Source of the DNA: Terfezia claveryi
Lineage: Eukaryota; Ascomycota; Pezizomycetes; Pezizales; Pezizaceae
Reading direction: 5' to 3'
Assembly (NCBI GenBank): GCA_015179025.1
Contig: WHUX01000117.1
Location: forward strand, 1 to 64,000
Length of the DNA: 64,000 nt
The notes below the pieces were generated by a model, which saw only the letters and a list, made by a program, of their open reading frames with translations, made no database searches and had not been told where the DNA came from. Positions 1 to 13,019 of the stretch are shown piece by piece. Position 1 is the first letter of the stretch. Each line of letters begins with the position of its first letter. The position numbers and the translations under genes are program-made.

Positions 1-3000
1 ATAGACCTAAAGTAAAGGACTACTATATTAATATTTTCAACTCCTACATGAAAAAAAGATTTTAGAGGATTCCTTAGAATTGTTAATTTTCTTAGCAGAT
101 TTATTCCTGACTTGGTATTGCATACAAGCACCCTGTCAAAACTACTAGAAGAAACCATGAAATAGGAATAGACAGATACACATTGTACAGCATTTGAAAA
201 ACTCAAGAAACTCATGAATTCTCCATATATTTTAAAACTCTAGAATCATAAATCTACCTAACCCAAATATTTAGTCTGTAATACTAGTGATGTAGAAATA
301 GGATTGTGGATTGGTCAAGGACTATTAATATATATTACACCATCATATTTCTACTACAGAAAATTTAATCTAGCCTAACTTAATTATCCTACCTATAAAA
401 AAAGGAATTATTAGTGATTATTGATACATTAAAATATTTTGAAGTGCAATTGAAAGGTCACAAGTTCACTATCCTTACTGACTACAAACTATTAGTAACA
501 TTCCTTACTTAAACACCTACAAGTCAAAAATTGACATGATGGCAAGATTATCTAATGGAATTTGATATAGATATACAGCACACTACAGGAAAGGAAAATT
601 TGATAGCAGATACTCTATCAAGAAAGTATAAATACTTGGACACTCCTACTACCAAGAACAATTATATTTCTAACAGCATCAATTTTCCTAACTATACCTA
701 CCACTAGAACATCTCTAACAACACTTTAAAAACTTTCCACTTACCATGAGCTCCCACTCAGAACAATATGCTTTCTTGCAGAGCTATCAATTTTAAGCAT
801 GTTGACTATGACTTTCACAAATATCAGGGAACTTGAATACTATATCTTTTGTCCATACTTTGAGGGTATCTAAGATGAAGAAAGCGAATATAATATGATA
901 AATAAAGAAGAGTTCTTGGATGATGAGACTCTGTCTACTATACCAGAAGAAGTTTTCAGTGGGTATGATTGTGTACCCAAAATAAACAAGAACAAACCTT
1001 TAACAGTTCTTGGACTAGGACATAGGTCCCCCTCTTCTGAAAACACATAACAAAAAACTCTTGCTCCTAAAGAAGTGAAGAAAATTGCCATTGATCTAGT
1101 TTATAGTAACTGGCAATAGCATAAAAGGATGTATTGGTCCTTTTGTCAAGATTTCTACTATCTAACTCTTGGCAGCTTCCAGGTCATGAACAACTATATG
1201 TTCACTATCAAAATATATATAATCTACAACTACCACGGACATGGCAGTTTGAATTATGACCTATTAGTCTTAGTTCTTAAGAAAGAGAGGGAATTCCTTA
1301 CAACTCGCATTATGCATCTTGTATCTGCAAATAAGTCTCAAAAGGAACTAGCACCAGTACAACAAATACCAGCATATCCATTTCCTTAAGCTCTCAGCTA
1401 TGAAGAAGCTATCTATGAAATCAGAGAATGGGTAAAGAGATGGATCACCAACAAGCTGACTTGCTCCACTTTCTAATCTAGCATTCAGTTTAGGAACTCT
1501 ATTGAATAAATGAGCACCTGACAAATGAAATAGAAGATCAAGAATACTCCTGTTACTCCACAACAGCTATAGAATACACTACAACAACAAGCTGTAACTG
1601 CTAGTAGTAGCAACGCTATTCTAATCAATACCACTACTATTACCACTTATTCCCAAAAGTACGTAGCTACTTTTAAAGACTCAGCACCTTCCTTCATTCA
1701 AAATAACAAGACCTCTATATAGGATTGTGATTTCTATAAGTTTTTAGGACATAATACTTCCACATGCAAGGAGAAGAAACCCACCATTAATAACTTCAAT
1801 CAAAGGATTAAACTGACCTTCAACAAGCTTATTAAAGAGAAACACATCAGTGATGGATGGAAAGACAATAAGGACTACTTCATCATATATTAGCTATACT
1901 AAGGTACAAGTATGAAAGCTACATATTAATCGTATATGAGAATATGTCCTATTTGGAAGAACTACTATAATACTTTTATGAACCATAAAAATTATAAGAT
2001 CAAAGATGGATTTTTGTATGTCAAGAACTGACAAGGACAATGGAAATTAGTCTTGCCCTCTACCTTAAATATTGAAAGTAAAAACTATCTCAAATTAGTT
2101 ATTAAGGATGCACATGAACCAACCACTTATAGTAGCATTGAAAAAATGATGAAATATCTTACTTACTGATATAATTACCAGTCCTTTGCATAACTAACTA
2201 AGGACTATATTAGAAGTTATGATACTTGTCAATGGATAAAGTATTTTTTCAACAAGGTACCACTTGGACTCGTAACTCCTCTATATGTACCAAGCAGGCT
2301 ATGGACAATAGATTTTCTTAAGTTAGCACCTATATTTACTAAGTATTCAATTTTCTACTCAAATATTCCTGTTAAAGAAGATCAAGCAGTTTGTATTTCA
2401 TGACTTTGGACAATTGTCTATAGATAATCAGGATTTAAGTTTCTTATTTCTGTCTCAGATAATTTCACAGCAGAACAATATATTGCTACTTTTGATGCTC
2501 ATATAGTCCCAACTATAGAATACCCTTTTTGTATTATTTTTAATCATGATACTCTTTTTATATCAATGCACTTTCAAAATTGCAGTAGGAATAAAGGAAT
2601 CAAGTTGGAACCGTTTACAACAGATCATCCACATGTAGATGGACAATTAAAAATTATGAACAAAGAAATTCTGTAAGTTGCAAGAGCCTATAAAATTAAA
2701 GGATTTGCTTGGCTACAAAAACTACCAGAGATATAGTTGAAAATTAACTCTAAGTATAACACTGCTAGACAGAATAGCACCTTTTTAATACTATTTGGAT
2801 TTAATACATATCTTGGCGTATTAATACTTCTATACCCTATAAATGCATATGTACTAGTAAATAAATATCATGAGGTAACGTCTAAAAACCTATATGATGC
2901 CAAGAAGACTCAAGCATCTCAAGTGAACAAACGACTACTCAATACAACCAAATTTTCAGTTAGACAATAAGTCATACTTTCCTCAGAACATATTAACTTA

Positions 3001-3609
3001 TTGAATATCTGGTCTAAACTCAAACTAAAATGCTAGACCCATTTTCTATTATTTCTAGTAATCAAAAATACAATAACTATAGGCTAGACCTATCCACTCA
3101 ACCTAACCTCCACCTCATATATAATACCTTTCATATTAGCAAACTTAAACCCTACCATAAAAATAATTCTACCAAGTCCCTCATAGATAAACTCAAGAAC
3201 TGAACTAATTTAAGATGATCATTATGAAGTTGAAAAAGTATTAGAATTCAGAACAGCTCCTCAAATGGAGAAAGACAATATAAGGTTAAATGGCTAGAAT
3301 ACTCTCCTAAATATGATTTCTAAGTAAACACAAAGGATATACTACAAAATTCTCCAAGACTTCTAGACGACAAGAAGTATGGAAGATACATTCAAGAGTT
3401 GTCGAACTACTAGAGAAAAATAAGGAATATGAACTAGAGATGAGACTCCAGCTCTATCTAACAGAATAAAATAGAATTATGAGTCAAGGAAATATTAAGG
3501 ATATTTATGTTAATACTAATATATTAACAATACATCAAATCTTAGGACATATGGAAACAATTTAGTACAGCAAAAGAAGTAAGGATAGGAAATCTTCTAT
3601 ATAGGGAAG
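1..3609 (+). pseudogene. Decayed Ty3/Gypsy element, copy A: RT end, RNase H, linker, integrase, chromodomain
   Basis: No long frame is open, but conceptual translation across stops shows gypsy pol in order. The RT connection region has FLRIVNFLSRFIPDL (about 60-120). RNase H shows GHKFTILTDYKLLVTF (about 455-510), followed by ENLIADTLSRK (about 595-625). A linker carries a zinc-knuckle relic with CDFYKFLGHNTSTC (about 1727-1770). The integrase core has PFCIIFNHDTLF and TTDHPHVDGQ (about 2520-2660). A chromodomain remnant reads HYEVEKVLEF (about 3220-3260). Stops are mostly TAG/TAA where CAG, CAA or TGG is expected. The element is truncated on the left by the window edge. Copy B on the minus strand (22053-25057 plus 15603-15793) is the same family. 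Confidence 0.85.
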
Positions 3610-4284
3610 TATAATAGAGAACATTGTTTTATTGCTTATATAATTATTATATACTTTTGTATTTCCTATATTACTACTATATTATATAACTAAGCCTCTC
3701 GATTGAAGGACTAGCCTTCTACTATTTCCTACTACTTTATAAATATCCATAGCATGTGGAATTTGCTATGGAAAATTCCATGGAACTTACTATATAAACA
3801 TATCCTAATTATGGCCAGTGACTATTGTTTAAGGTATGTGACTCATTACTATAGCCACATGACTATTGTTTAAGGCATATGACTCATTACTATAGCTAAT
3901 AACTTTTTTTGTATATCATACTACTATCTGGTATGCCACCCTTTATTGTATTTATTTTCTTAGTCATCAAATCTCAGAGGAGTATAAATAGGCCTCTGGA
4001 TTCTCTCTGGAATCCAAGAAGCAAGCAAGTAAGCAAGCAAGCATACAGCAGCAAACAAAGCCTATATACTGATTAAATTAAGAACATATAGCTTAGATAG
4101 TATAAATCATATAAGATAGATTACACTAGTTAATTACTGTTCCTTCCAGAATATCCTATATAGTAATCTCCCTACTATTCTGAGGTCCTACCTCAGTAGA
4201 ACTGAAATACACAAACATCTGTATTTACAGATATAAATTGTATAATCCATACCAAATAAATACGGTCTAGTACTATTTATTACA
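3610..4284 (+). repeat. 3' LTR of copy A
   Basis: About 675 bp, starting TATAATAGAG (decayed TG) and ending TTTATTACA. It aligns along its length with the reverse complement of 14890-15602, which starts TGTAATGGAG and ends ATTTATTACA. The alignment includes a shared TATA-like block (GGAGTATAAATAGGC) and repeated GACTCATTACTATRGC units. It directly follows the copy A chromodomain relic, as expected for a 3' LTR. Confidence 0.8.
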
Positions 4285-4811
4285 ATAGCAGAGAACTTTT
4301 TAGTATCCCTATTTAGTTTAATCTTAAAGAAATCTTTTCTGACTTTTAGGTGAGTCTGGTCACTAAACTCTGGTCAGGTAGGGAAACCTTGAGTCTTGAG
4401 TATATAAGATATGTGGGATATTGAGATGTGTGGAAACCAATTGTGTCTAGAGCCATATTTAGGGTTTAGATAGTTCTTCTTTCATTGATTAAGTTATTCT
4501 AGGTAGTTATGAGGTTGTTTTGGCAGGAGGTGAGGTCGGCCTAGCATGAAAGGAGATCTTCAGTGTATATTGTGACTTTATCATTGGTACTAGTCTATTT
4601 TTGTTAACCTTTATATATAGCTAATTCCAGCTGTTGATTTAAGGCATCTGCAGCAAGATAGATATTATAATAGTTTGGTAATAGCAGCTGAGGTCGGCCT
4701 TATTCATAGAGATGGGTAGGGCTTGCTAGTCCCAAAATCTGGTTGTAAGTATAAGAGTAATGTCTTAGGCAGCCATTGAGTATACCAGTTGATTAGAGTA
4801 ATTTAATATAG
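4285..4811. other. AT-rich spacer, nothing recognised
   Basis: Sequence between copy A's 3' LTR and a decayed family-2 LTR. The short motif GGCAGGAGGTGAGGTCGGCCT (about 4535) partly recurs as AGCTGAGGTCGGCCTTATTC (about 4686). No open frame, RNA gene or terminal repeat is evident. Confidence 0.4.
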
Positions 4812-5365
4812 TATAATAAGGGCTCTTGGGATATAGTAACCAAGAAGTATACTAGAGCAAGACTAGGGCTAGGTAACACATATATAGGAATGCTATATGT
4901 ATAACTAGAGGAAGGCTGAGACAGAGAATAAGAGCAAGAGGCAAGAAATATATAGAAGCAGTTACTACATATACCAGAAGTAGGCAGCTCTACTACAGAG
5001 TTATTTATGAGGCAAGGGGAATGTACAGAGAAGGTACATTAATGTAGTGGAAAGCAAGGTCCTGTATTTGGTATACAAGACATTGGATAGGGATTCAATG
5101 ATGGTATAAGAGACAGGGCTATATATATATAGTTTCAGGCTAAAGTAACAGAAGAAATAAGCTTTCCAAGATCTCTATCTTAGAAGCCAAGCAGGATAGC
5201 AATAACTATTACTTGTATTGTAAGTAATATCTAGGGCAATGATAAGGAGATAACTAATGAACAACAATATGAACTTAGGCAAAATCTTATCTGGATATTA
5301 AACAGGACTAAGGTAACATCCTATTACCTACAATCATAGCTGATGACAAAGACAACTAAGAACGC
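4812..5365 (-). repeat. Decayed LTR of Gypsy family 2 (solo or fragment)
   Basis: Matches the element C LTR (38727-39246) in the same orientation, with many transitions. Landmarks are GGCTCTTGGGA near the start, the GCAAGGTCCTGTATTTGG block at about 5064, TATACAAGACATTGGAT, and GATGACAAAGACAACTAAG at the end. A short stretch at about 5218-5310 is not in the intact LTR. The palindrome of the intact LTR survives only as TATTACTTGTATTGTAAGTAATA-like remnants (about 5194-5215). No internal element sequence adjoins it. Confidence 0.7.
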
Positions 5366-8183
5366 CATTATAATAGTAGTAAAATAGCTAATAGTCAACA
5401 ATGGTAATTAATATATTATAGATATTAAGGAAAATAGGTTTATATATATTAAGAGATTTGGAGAGAGGAGGTAAATCAAACCTATATCAGTACTATAGTT
5501 TCAATAGTCTTATACCTAATTGGGAAGGAATTGATATAAGTAGAATATACTATTAAATATTATAAAGATTTATAAGATAATAGTATATTTACAGCATACT
5601 TAGATTCCAACTTAAGTAGGCAGATGACTTCTGCAATAGAAGCTTGATATAGTGGCTCTAAATAAATTATTAATATTTGGTAGTAGTACTATTACATATA
5701 TACAATGTTCTAGGTCTTTTTAACTTAGACATTTCCTAGAAGGAGTTTAAGCTACTTTCTAAGAAGGCTTAGATTTAGAATAGCACTACTAAATAACTTG
5801 AGCCTAGCACCTATGTAAATAACTTACAAGAGCCCTTTAACTTTATAAAATGGAATTTATATATATTGTATACTTTCTATTATACCATAGTTATTTATAT
5901 TTTACTGTTGTATACTCTACTTCTATTTACTATATGCTACAAAATACATAGTATTATAATAATATCTATGTATAATAGAAAGTATATTGTATACTTAGAT
6001 TCTGACTTGCAAGGTTAGAGAGCTTTTGAATGTTATTACTCAGATGCTAGATATTAATATAAAGGTTATAGTCTCATATAGGCTATAGATAGCTATATAG
6101 ATTGCCAACTATATAAAGCCAACATGTCCAATAATTAACATAAAAGTTATGGCCTTATGCAGGCTATATAGAACTAAAGTGACTAGCCAGATTAATTGCT
6201 AATCAAGCAAACATGGTCTACTCTTATGTCTAAGTTTATAAAGTTTATAAATACTTCTATAGATCTATAAATCAATTATTCTTATTCACTATTTACAATA
6301 CTTCCTACTATTACTACTTTAATACCTTTCTGCCATCACTACTTTCTATTTTATTAACACTTAACTAACTAACAATATAAATAATATAAGTATCTCTTAA
6401 AGCATAATTTCTAATTGTGCTATCTAAAATTCCAATATAGTTCATCTAAATACTATCTATAGAGTAAAAGGTTAACTAAACAAAAGTACTATTAGGGTAG
6501 GGGGAGCATAACATCTAGTACTTCTAATGGAGGAACAGGATTAAAGGGTAGGCATGAACTAATGAGATAATGTGGAAAAGACAAGCTAGTAATACTCTCT
6601 AGTATCAATTCAAAACCTATGCCTAGTAAGAAACTAAGCTGCTTGTATTTGGAATTACTCTAATTCAAAATAAGGTAGCAGGTATCAAAAGAGTAGCTAA
6701 AACTACTCTTGACAAGATTTTGTAAGATGTACTCAAAAAGGCTAGAGATATAGAGTAGGGGCATATATTAGCCTAAATAGTAAACCTAGCTGCTAATACT
6801 CTAGATATCTAGTTTGGAGGAGCTAAAACAACTAGTTAGAATATAGAGAACAATAGTTAGAAAGGCTTCCAAAAGCCTATAAGACTATTCCTTATTGATC
6901 TAGCCTATAGCAATGAGGTATAGGATAATATTAGTAGAGAGTATAAATAGGATAAAGCTTCAAGTAATTGTAATGCTATTTTGAAATCAGTATTATTTTT
7001 AGAGATTGTAGATAAGACCTAAGAAAGAATCCTAGTAGGGAGGAAGATGCAGGCTATCTATAGGGTACTAGAGAAGTTGAGTCCAAGTAATGTAATCTCT
7101 TCTGCTATATGTCTGCAAACTAATGAAGAAGTGCAAGCCTTTTTAGAGCTAACCTTATCAAAACCTATTTAGGTACAAGTTATCCTTTATAGAGATCTAG
7201 CTTTAGTGCTTCTAGTTATGAACAGTCTATTGGCAGATAATAGTATATACTTTGAAGCTGACTTCCTTAATCCAGAGAGAAGTATATAGACCTTGCTAAA
7301 GATTCTGACTTATTAAGTTAAAATCTTACTGGCTTTATAAAGTATACATTCCCTTGTATGTAGAAGGGTTTTGAAGTATAGAAGTTAAACATTAGAATAT
7401 AAATTAAGAGGCAAAAGAGAGCTTTGTATACAATGAAGAGGAAAGAGTAGGAAAGGTACCTAGCTGAGAAGATCTACAATTCTAACTCTGAGAGGTAGAA
7501 TATCCAGCAGAAACTAGATCTCTAACCAGAGAATTGCAGGAAAATGGTGCTGGCCAAGGATCTAACTACTACTAGCATAATAGCTATATGAGCTATACTA
7601 GAAGTAAATCCTATAGCTCCTGCAGCGGATAAGAATACTTATAGAGTAAGACAACAAGTAGTATATAATAAAGAAGTAAGGGTAGCCAATAAGGTATGGA
7701 GGGCTTTGGGATAAGGTTGGTATATAAAAAGTAGATATAGAGGTTTATACCAGGGTCTATTTATTAGAATATTTTTGGAGGGTGGTTATTAGGATTTTTT
7801 TGAAAGGTACTTATTGTAATTTTTTCAGGGTATAGTCATTAGGATCTTTTTGGAGATGGTTGTCCAGATTTTTTAAAAGAGTAGATTTAGTTAGCAATTT
7901 GCGTGTTTAATAAAGGTATTGAATGCTATATATTGGAATTTTACTTTTCTAAACTTTACATATAAGTCTTTTATCTACAATAGTTCAAAAATTATTCTCT
8001 CAACAAGCCTTTCTGCCAGCAGGGCAGGCAAGCCATAGATATAAGGCCTTTTAGGCAATAGGTCTTAGTATTGGACTATAGCCAAGAATTAAAACTAGGA
8101 TTGTATATAGGAATGAAATCTTGTTTAATAAAGAAGAATATAGATTGTAATATTTTAGCTATATTGTAAGCTAATTCTAATAT
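5366..8183. other. AT-rich, unrecognised repeat relics
   Basis: There is no open frame longer than about 60 codons in a convincing context. Visible structure includes an inverted repeat (about 5858-5882 with 5971-5995, core ACTTTCTATTATA) and a roughly 37-bp direct repeat (about 6056 and 6137, around AGGCTATA). A purine-rich stretch at 6510-7620 reads, across stops, like a charged coding relic on the plus strand (for example SNVISSAICLQTNEEVQAF at about 7080). I could not assign that relic to a family. Confidence 0.35.
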
Positions 8184-8460
8184 TGTTAGGGGTGAGCTAG
8201 CAATTATGGTGATATCTGTCGGAATATCAATATATAGAGAATATGAAGGTATAATCACTTGCTCGGCCTAACTGGGTATACAATGTGTAAACAATTATAG
8301 CTTCATTCAAAGTAACCTAGCGATACAAAACTTCACTCCAGTCTTAGAGAGGAATAACTAGATGCAAGAACTGGGAATATATATAGGAAAATGAGGTTGA
8401 CTTCAGGCCACCCACTATGGAGTGGTTGTTAGCTCGGGCTGCATAATCTCAGCCATAATA
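8184..8460. repeat. TRIM-like element, left LTR
   Basis: 277 bp, starts TGTTAGG and ends CCATAATA. It aligns with 9511-9788 at roughly 80 to 85 percent by eye, with differences mainly transitions. It is preceded by target duplication AATAT (8179-8183). Confidence 0.75.
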
Positions 8461-9150
8461 GTACTCCTCCTCTGCTAAAGAGCATCCTGACTGACTAACT
8501 TCACTAACCCTTATTTCACTATACTTCATGTAGAGGTAGGAACTCTAACAGTATTGTATATCTCTTTGCTCAAGTATATTGGTCTTTCGACCTGACCAGA
8601 ATATAGGCACCTTAACTGTATTATGTATCTAGTGCTCACGTATTATTGGTCTTAACTCTATATCTACTCTTAAGCATCTTTGGATATGGGCTCCTCAGCG
8701 ATATTGTGACTCTGGTGGTACAGCCACCTATAGAGTAGGGTAGTTCAGAAGGACTGGGGTATTCTCTCAAACTCAGTGGTATTATACTAGAATATAAATA
8801 TCAGACTAGGTATCTTAACATGAAGTGCAATATATATATGGATTATAGATCCGTAACATCTGAAAGATTAGTAGATCTAGAGTAATCTCATAGGGGGAGG
8901 ATATTCTCACATGCCATTGCCATTAAAAACCTCTGCACTGCAAAACCCTGTAGGAAAAAGCCAACATTACAGGAAAAGGTTCAATACATTCTTTTTCAGC
9001 TATCCAACCTAACATGCCAGTACAAGGGGGGTCTTGGTAATTTGCATGCTTGTGGTACTTATTCGGATCTTCTGCACTTTTAGTACTTATTTGGGTCTTT
9101 AGCACTTACAGTGCTAGCTCTAGTCTTCACCCAAAGTGGGGATCTTTGAG

Positions 9151-9250
9151 CTTATGAGCTCGTTCGGCGGTATATAAGCTCGCTCAGTGGCTTGTAAGCT
9201 CGCTTGGTGGCTTGTAAGCTTACTCAGCAGGAGGTTATAGGCTCATTCGG
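9151..9250. repeat. 20-bp tandem repeat inside the TRIM-like element
   Basis: About five head-to-tail 20-bp units. Examples are CTTGTAAGCTCGCTTGGTGG (9191-9210), TATATAAGCTCGCTCAGTGG (9171-9190) and CTTATGAGCTCGTTCGGCGG (9151-9170). The fifth unit (from 9231) is more diverged. Confidence 0.7.
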
Positions 9251-9510
9251 GGCCTTAGAAGCCTAGCTAGAAGCATGTTGCTCAATATTTAAGACTTAGC
9301 AGATCCAGAAATCTCAATATAGGATTAGTAGGTTATTTAGAACAAGCTAATAAGTATATAGAAGAGGGAAATAATTATTTCTAATGTCACTCATATAGCC
9401 AAATAATCTAGCAATATCTCTTTAGCTATATTCTAGCTGTCCGACAGTGTAGTCAGTGAGGGAGAGGTGATTAGCTAGAATGACTGGTTCCTTTTGTTAA
9501 AGTGAAGTAA

Positions 9511-9788
9511 TATTAGGGGTGAGCTAGCAATTATGGTGATATTTATCAGAATGTCAATATATAGAGTGCATGAAGGTATAATCACCTGCTCGGGTCTAAC
9601 TGGGTACACAATGTGTGAAGAATAATAGCTTCATTTAAAGTAACCTAGTGATATAAAACTTTGCTTGAGTCTTAGAGAGAAATAACTAGATATAAGAAGT
9701 GGACATATATATAGGAAAGCAGGGTTGACTTCAGGCCACCTACTATTAGGTGGTTGTCAGCCTGGTCTACATAACCTCAGCCATAACA
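9511..9788. repeat. TRIM-like element, right LTR
   Basis: 278 bp, starts TATTAGG and ends CCATAACA. It is followed by target duplication AATAT (9789-9793). It contains the same TATATATAGGAAA and GACTTCAGGCCACC blocks as the left copy. Confidence 0.75.
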
Positions 9789-9793
9789 AATAT

Positions 9794-12700
9794 AGGATAA
9801 TGGAAATGAATTCTCATCCAATTCCTTATTTGATTTAGATGAAGAAATACTTATTAACATTGCTGTACTTACGCTAAGCATTGGAAAAGGCATGTGAACA
9901 TTTTCAGTAATTCCAAGTGTTTTGCAACCTTTTGGCAGCACTACAAAAAAGATTGTAACAAAATATATATTACATAGGAAACTACTGTTAATACTCAGGG
10001 AAATACTTTTACTAATATAGCATACTTAGTTCAAGGCCTAAATGAAGCTATATTATATAGAATGAGTAAAAGAAGTAGATACTATTATATAGTACTAAAT
10101 CTATTTTACTATATTGGCTTACTAATTAGAAATAGTTTAAAGCTATACAATCTTAAACAAGATTACATCTTATATTTGAATGTTAAGCTAGTATTATAAT
10201 AGTGTATGATATGAGCCAGTTACTAAAGGAAAGCATCAAGACCTATATTAAGTACTTGCTATATCTGAAATAATTTGAGTTTGCCTCTATAGTATCTAAT
10301 CCCACTAATATACTAAAAACAAACTATTAGTTAATGGCATTCCTTGAGGTTGAGTTGTCATTCTAGTAGCATATCCTAAGAGACCCCGCAAGTACATCTA
10401 CCCCTAGTAGTTTCTATTCTAGCAATATTAAGGCCTTGTAGTCTACTATTGGTACTGTGACTGTTAGGTGTTCACTACTAGTATAGTTCCTCTCAAGTAT
10501 CTATTACTAGTTTTATTATCTTTAGTTGTCTACTGTGATCTCTACCTTCCAGTATTTGTTCTAAGGTTGACTCCTCTTCCTTGTCCATATGAGTACCCTC
10601 ACCGTCTAGTAGTGTTATCACCTTTCTTATCATTCCATAGTAATATTCTACCTACTTATCTACTTTGCTCCATTTCACTCATATCCTATACTGATATTGT
10701 TTGACTATGTTATAGCATCATACTAACCTTACTATTCTGATGCTAGTACCTTAGCACTTTAACTCAATTTACTTCTGCTTACCTAATAGGCATAGTCTTG
10801 TCCTAGCCAAACCTAATCTAGTTACCTCTGACTCTTTTACTGTTTGGAGATTGATACTATAGGTTTCCATTTTGATGTACTCATTGTTAGACTCTTAGCC
10901 CTAAAAATATTTATCTGTACTACCTGCTTGTAGTCTAAGCCCATATATTCCTAGTATGTTTCTGCTTTTCATGACTTATATATCTATGCTTTCCCTATCT
11001 TTGCTAGATCTCTATTATATATATATAACTCTTATTATATATAGTACTAGCACTAAATATTTGTATCCTCTGCCCATCCTGCTACATGTCCTCTCTTTCT
11101 TACTAAGAATACTGTTGTCTCCTTTCCATATACTACTGGTAATCTATACATTTCCTCTGACCAAATATATCGATATATATTTATTTCCAATCTATACCTC
11201 CTACGTCTTAGAACTCCTCCTTCCTATCCTACACTTTCCAATAAAAGATTTATTAACTCTATACTCTATCTTGTCCAAAAAAATATCTCTTCTAATCCTA
11301 TATTATCTATGTTCTATAACTTATCTTTAGAATCCCTATTTTTTGACTTGTTATCATTATTATCCCCACTTTCTAAATCAATATCCTTCTAATATCTTTA
11401 GACTTATCCTCTCTATTTTTATATAAACCTTTAGCTGCTACACCCTTATCTTTGCCAGCCTAACTACTAGTATTGTCTCTATCTCTATCCCTATCTGCAG
11501 GCTCCTTCCTCAGTTTATGATATTTATTACATACCGAACTACCTCCAGCTTCTACTAAATCATTTTTTAGCAAGTATGGTTGCCTCATCTTTCTCCTGAC
11601 TCTCTGTATCTAGCAAAGTTAGAAAACCTTCTTCAAAATACCTACCTGGTATTAGATATATTTCTTCTGTCTTTTTTAGATCTTCTGTAAGTTTTTTAGT
11701 ATATTCATCCAGTTCAAAATTGTTTATTATATATAATTCAGCTTGTTCCTATTCCAGTACTTTCTCTTCTAGTTGGAAGTACCTAAGAACCCCTAACTAA
11801 ATTTCTTTCAACAAAGTTTGCTCTAATATGGTTTAGAGACCCTCCTACTACTTCAACATTCAATTAAATACTACTACTGTAGCAAGACTGTTAGTGTTTG
11901 ACTACTAATACTTATAGTTATATATATACAAGAGGAATTCATATAGTTAGAATAGTCTCTATTTTACAATACTCTACTCTTATATGTTATGAGGGCATGT
12001 CACAATATTACAAAAATTAGGAAGATGAATAGACCACTAATTTAGCTTATGAATCTCGTATCTTAGGTTTTGAGTTTCTTAACTCTATCAAAAAGATTCA
12101 TAAAAATGAACTATGCTCCTTCTATTACTCTGAACCTATGACCTCACCTCTGCAATTATTTTCTAGTTTTTTAGTATTTCTTATATCTCAGGTTCCCTAT
12201 AAATTCACTTACTATATATCTTTTATGTTAGCATGTCAAACAATCATTATCCAATAACCAACTAACCTTTTTATGAATGTACTCTAGACTATAGTTTTGG
12301 TCAGATTTATATAGTTTGAAAATATGAATCTTTGCTTCATAGATAAGATATGACCTTATATAAGACTAGATACTCTACAACTAGATAACTATTATTAGTG
12401 TTACCTATAAAAGATTCTAGGACCTCACCCACATATGTATTAAAATTACTAGTGTACTCTTCATCTACTTTGTACTGGATTTCAGCTTCCTTCTATACTT
12501 GTATTAAAAGATATTTTATATAATCAGTATCTAATAATAGCTTTTCAAAAATGTAATCCTCTTAATACAATTTGCCATATTATATACAATAGCTTTTGTT
12601 ATTCCATCAAATTGTATTAAGCTCGAATTTTGCCTTAAATTTTGTTTGGCCTCTATAAGTCACTTCTTGAAACCTATAGGTCCCTTACTATAGAGTTCTA

Positions 12701-13019
12701 TTTTGATACTTAGTAGTAGTGATAATTATAGTAGAATCATATCTGGACTCTACTACTTAATGATTGACTAAGAGAAGCCTTACTCATACTATATCAATAT
12801 GGTTTAAACACATTGTGTAAGTAAATGTCTAGCATATTTTTATGGAATATTTTATTTACCTTTGTACTTTATATAATAGTAGAGCTAGAATTCTGCTGGC
12901 TTCCTGCACCTTTTTATTAACCCTCAGCAGATCCTAATAATTTAGTACTAGATAGTAATTCCTGTGATACTACTATATAAGTACTAGTATTTATAATCTT
13001 GCTGAGTTTCCTACCTCTA
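9794..13019. other. AT-rich, pyrimidine-biased relic DNA
   Basis: No supported gene. 10400-12000 is strongly C/T-rich on the plus strand, so the minus strand reads as Lys/Arg/Glu-rich fragments with many stops (for example RKEPADRDRDRD at about 11480-11510). That is typical of a decayed gag-like or LINE ORF1 frame. Plus-strand open frames here (10468-10704, 10956-11330) are Leu/Tyr-rich shadows of this bias. The family could not be assigned. Confidence 0.35.

Larger units (their letters stand above)
8184..9788. mobile_element. Non-autonomous LTR element (TRIM-like), 1,605 bp
   Basis: Two direct repeats of about 277 bp (8184-8460 and 9511-9788) begin TGTTAGGGGTGAGCTAGC or TATTAGGGGTGAGCTAGC and end CCATAATA or CCATAACA. 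Both share CTTCAGGCCACC near the 3' end. They flank about 1,050 bp without coding capacity. The outer flanks are identical: AATAT at 8179-8183 and AATAT at 9789-9793, a 5-bp target duplication typical of LTR retrotransposition. LTRs under 300 bp plus a short non-coding centre fit the TRIM class. Transposition would have to use enzymes from an autonomous relative. Direction is unclear: a purine tract GCAGAGGAGGAG lies just inside the left LTR on the minus strand, favouring minus. Confidence 0.75.

Noticed and set aside
1129..1389. Small plus-strand ORF as a separate gene
   Set aside because: It is part of the decayed linker of Gypsy copy A.
10956..11330. 124-aa Leu/Tyr-rich open frame resembling a membrane protein
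   Set aside because: Hydrophobic only because the strand is pyrimidine-rich; the surroundings are decayed repeat DNA and nothing conserved is visible.
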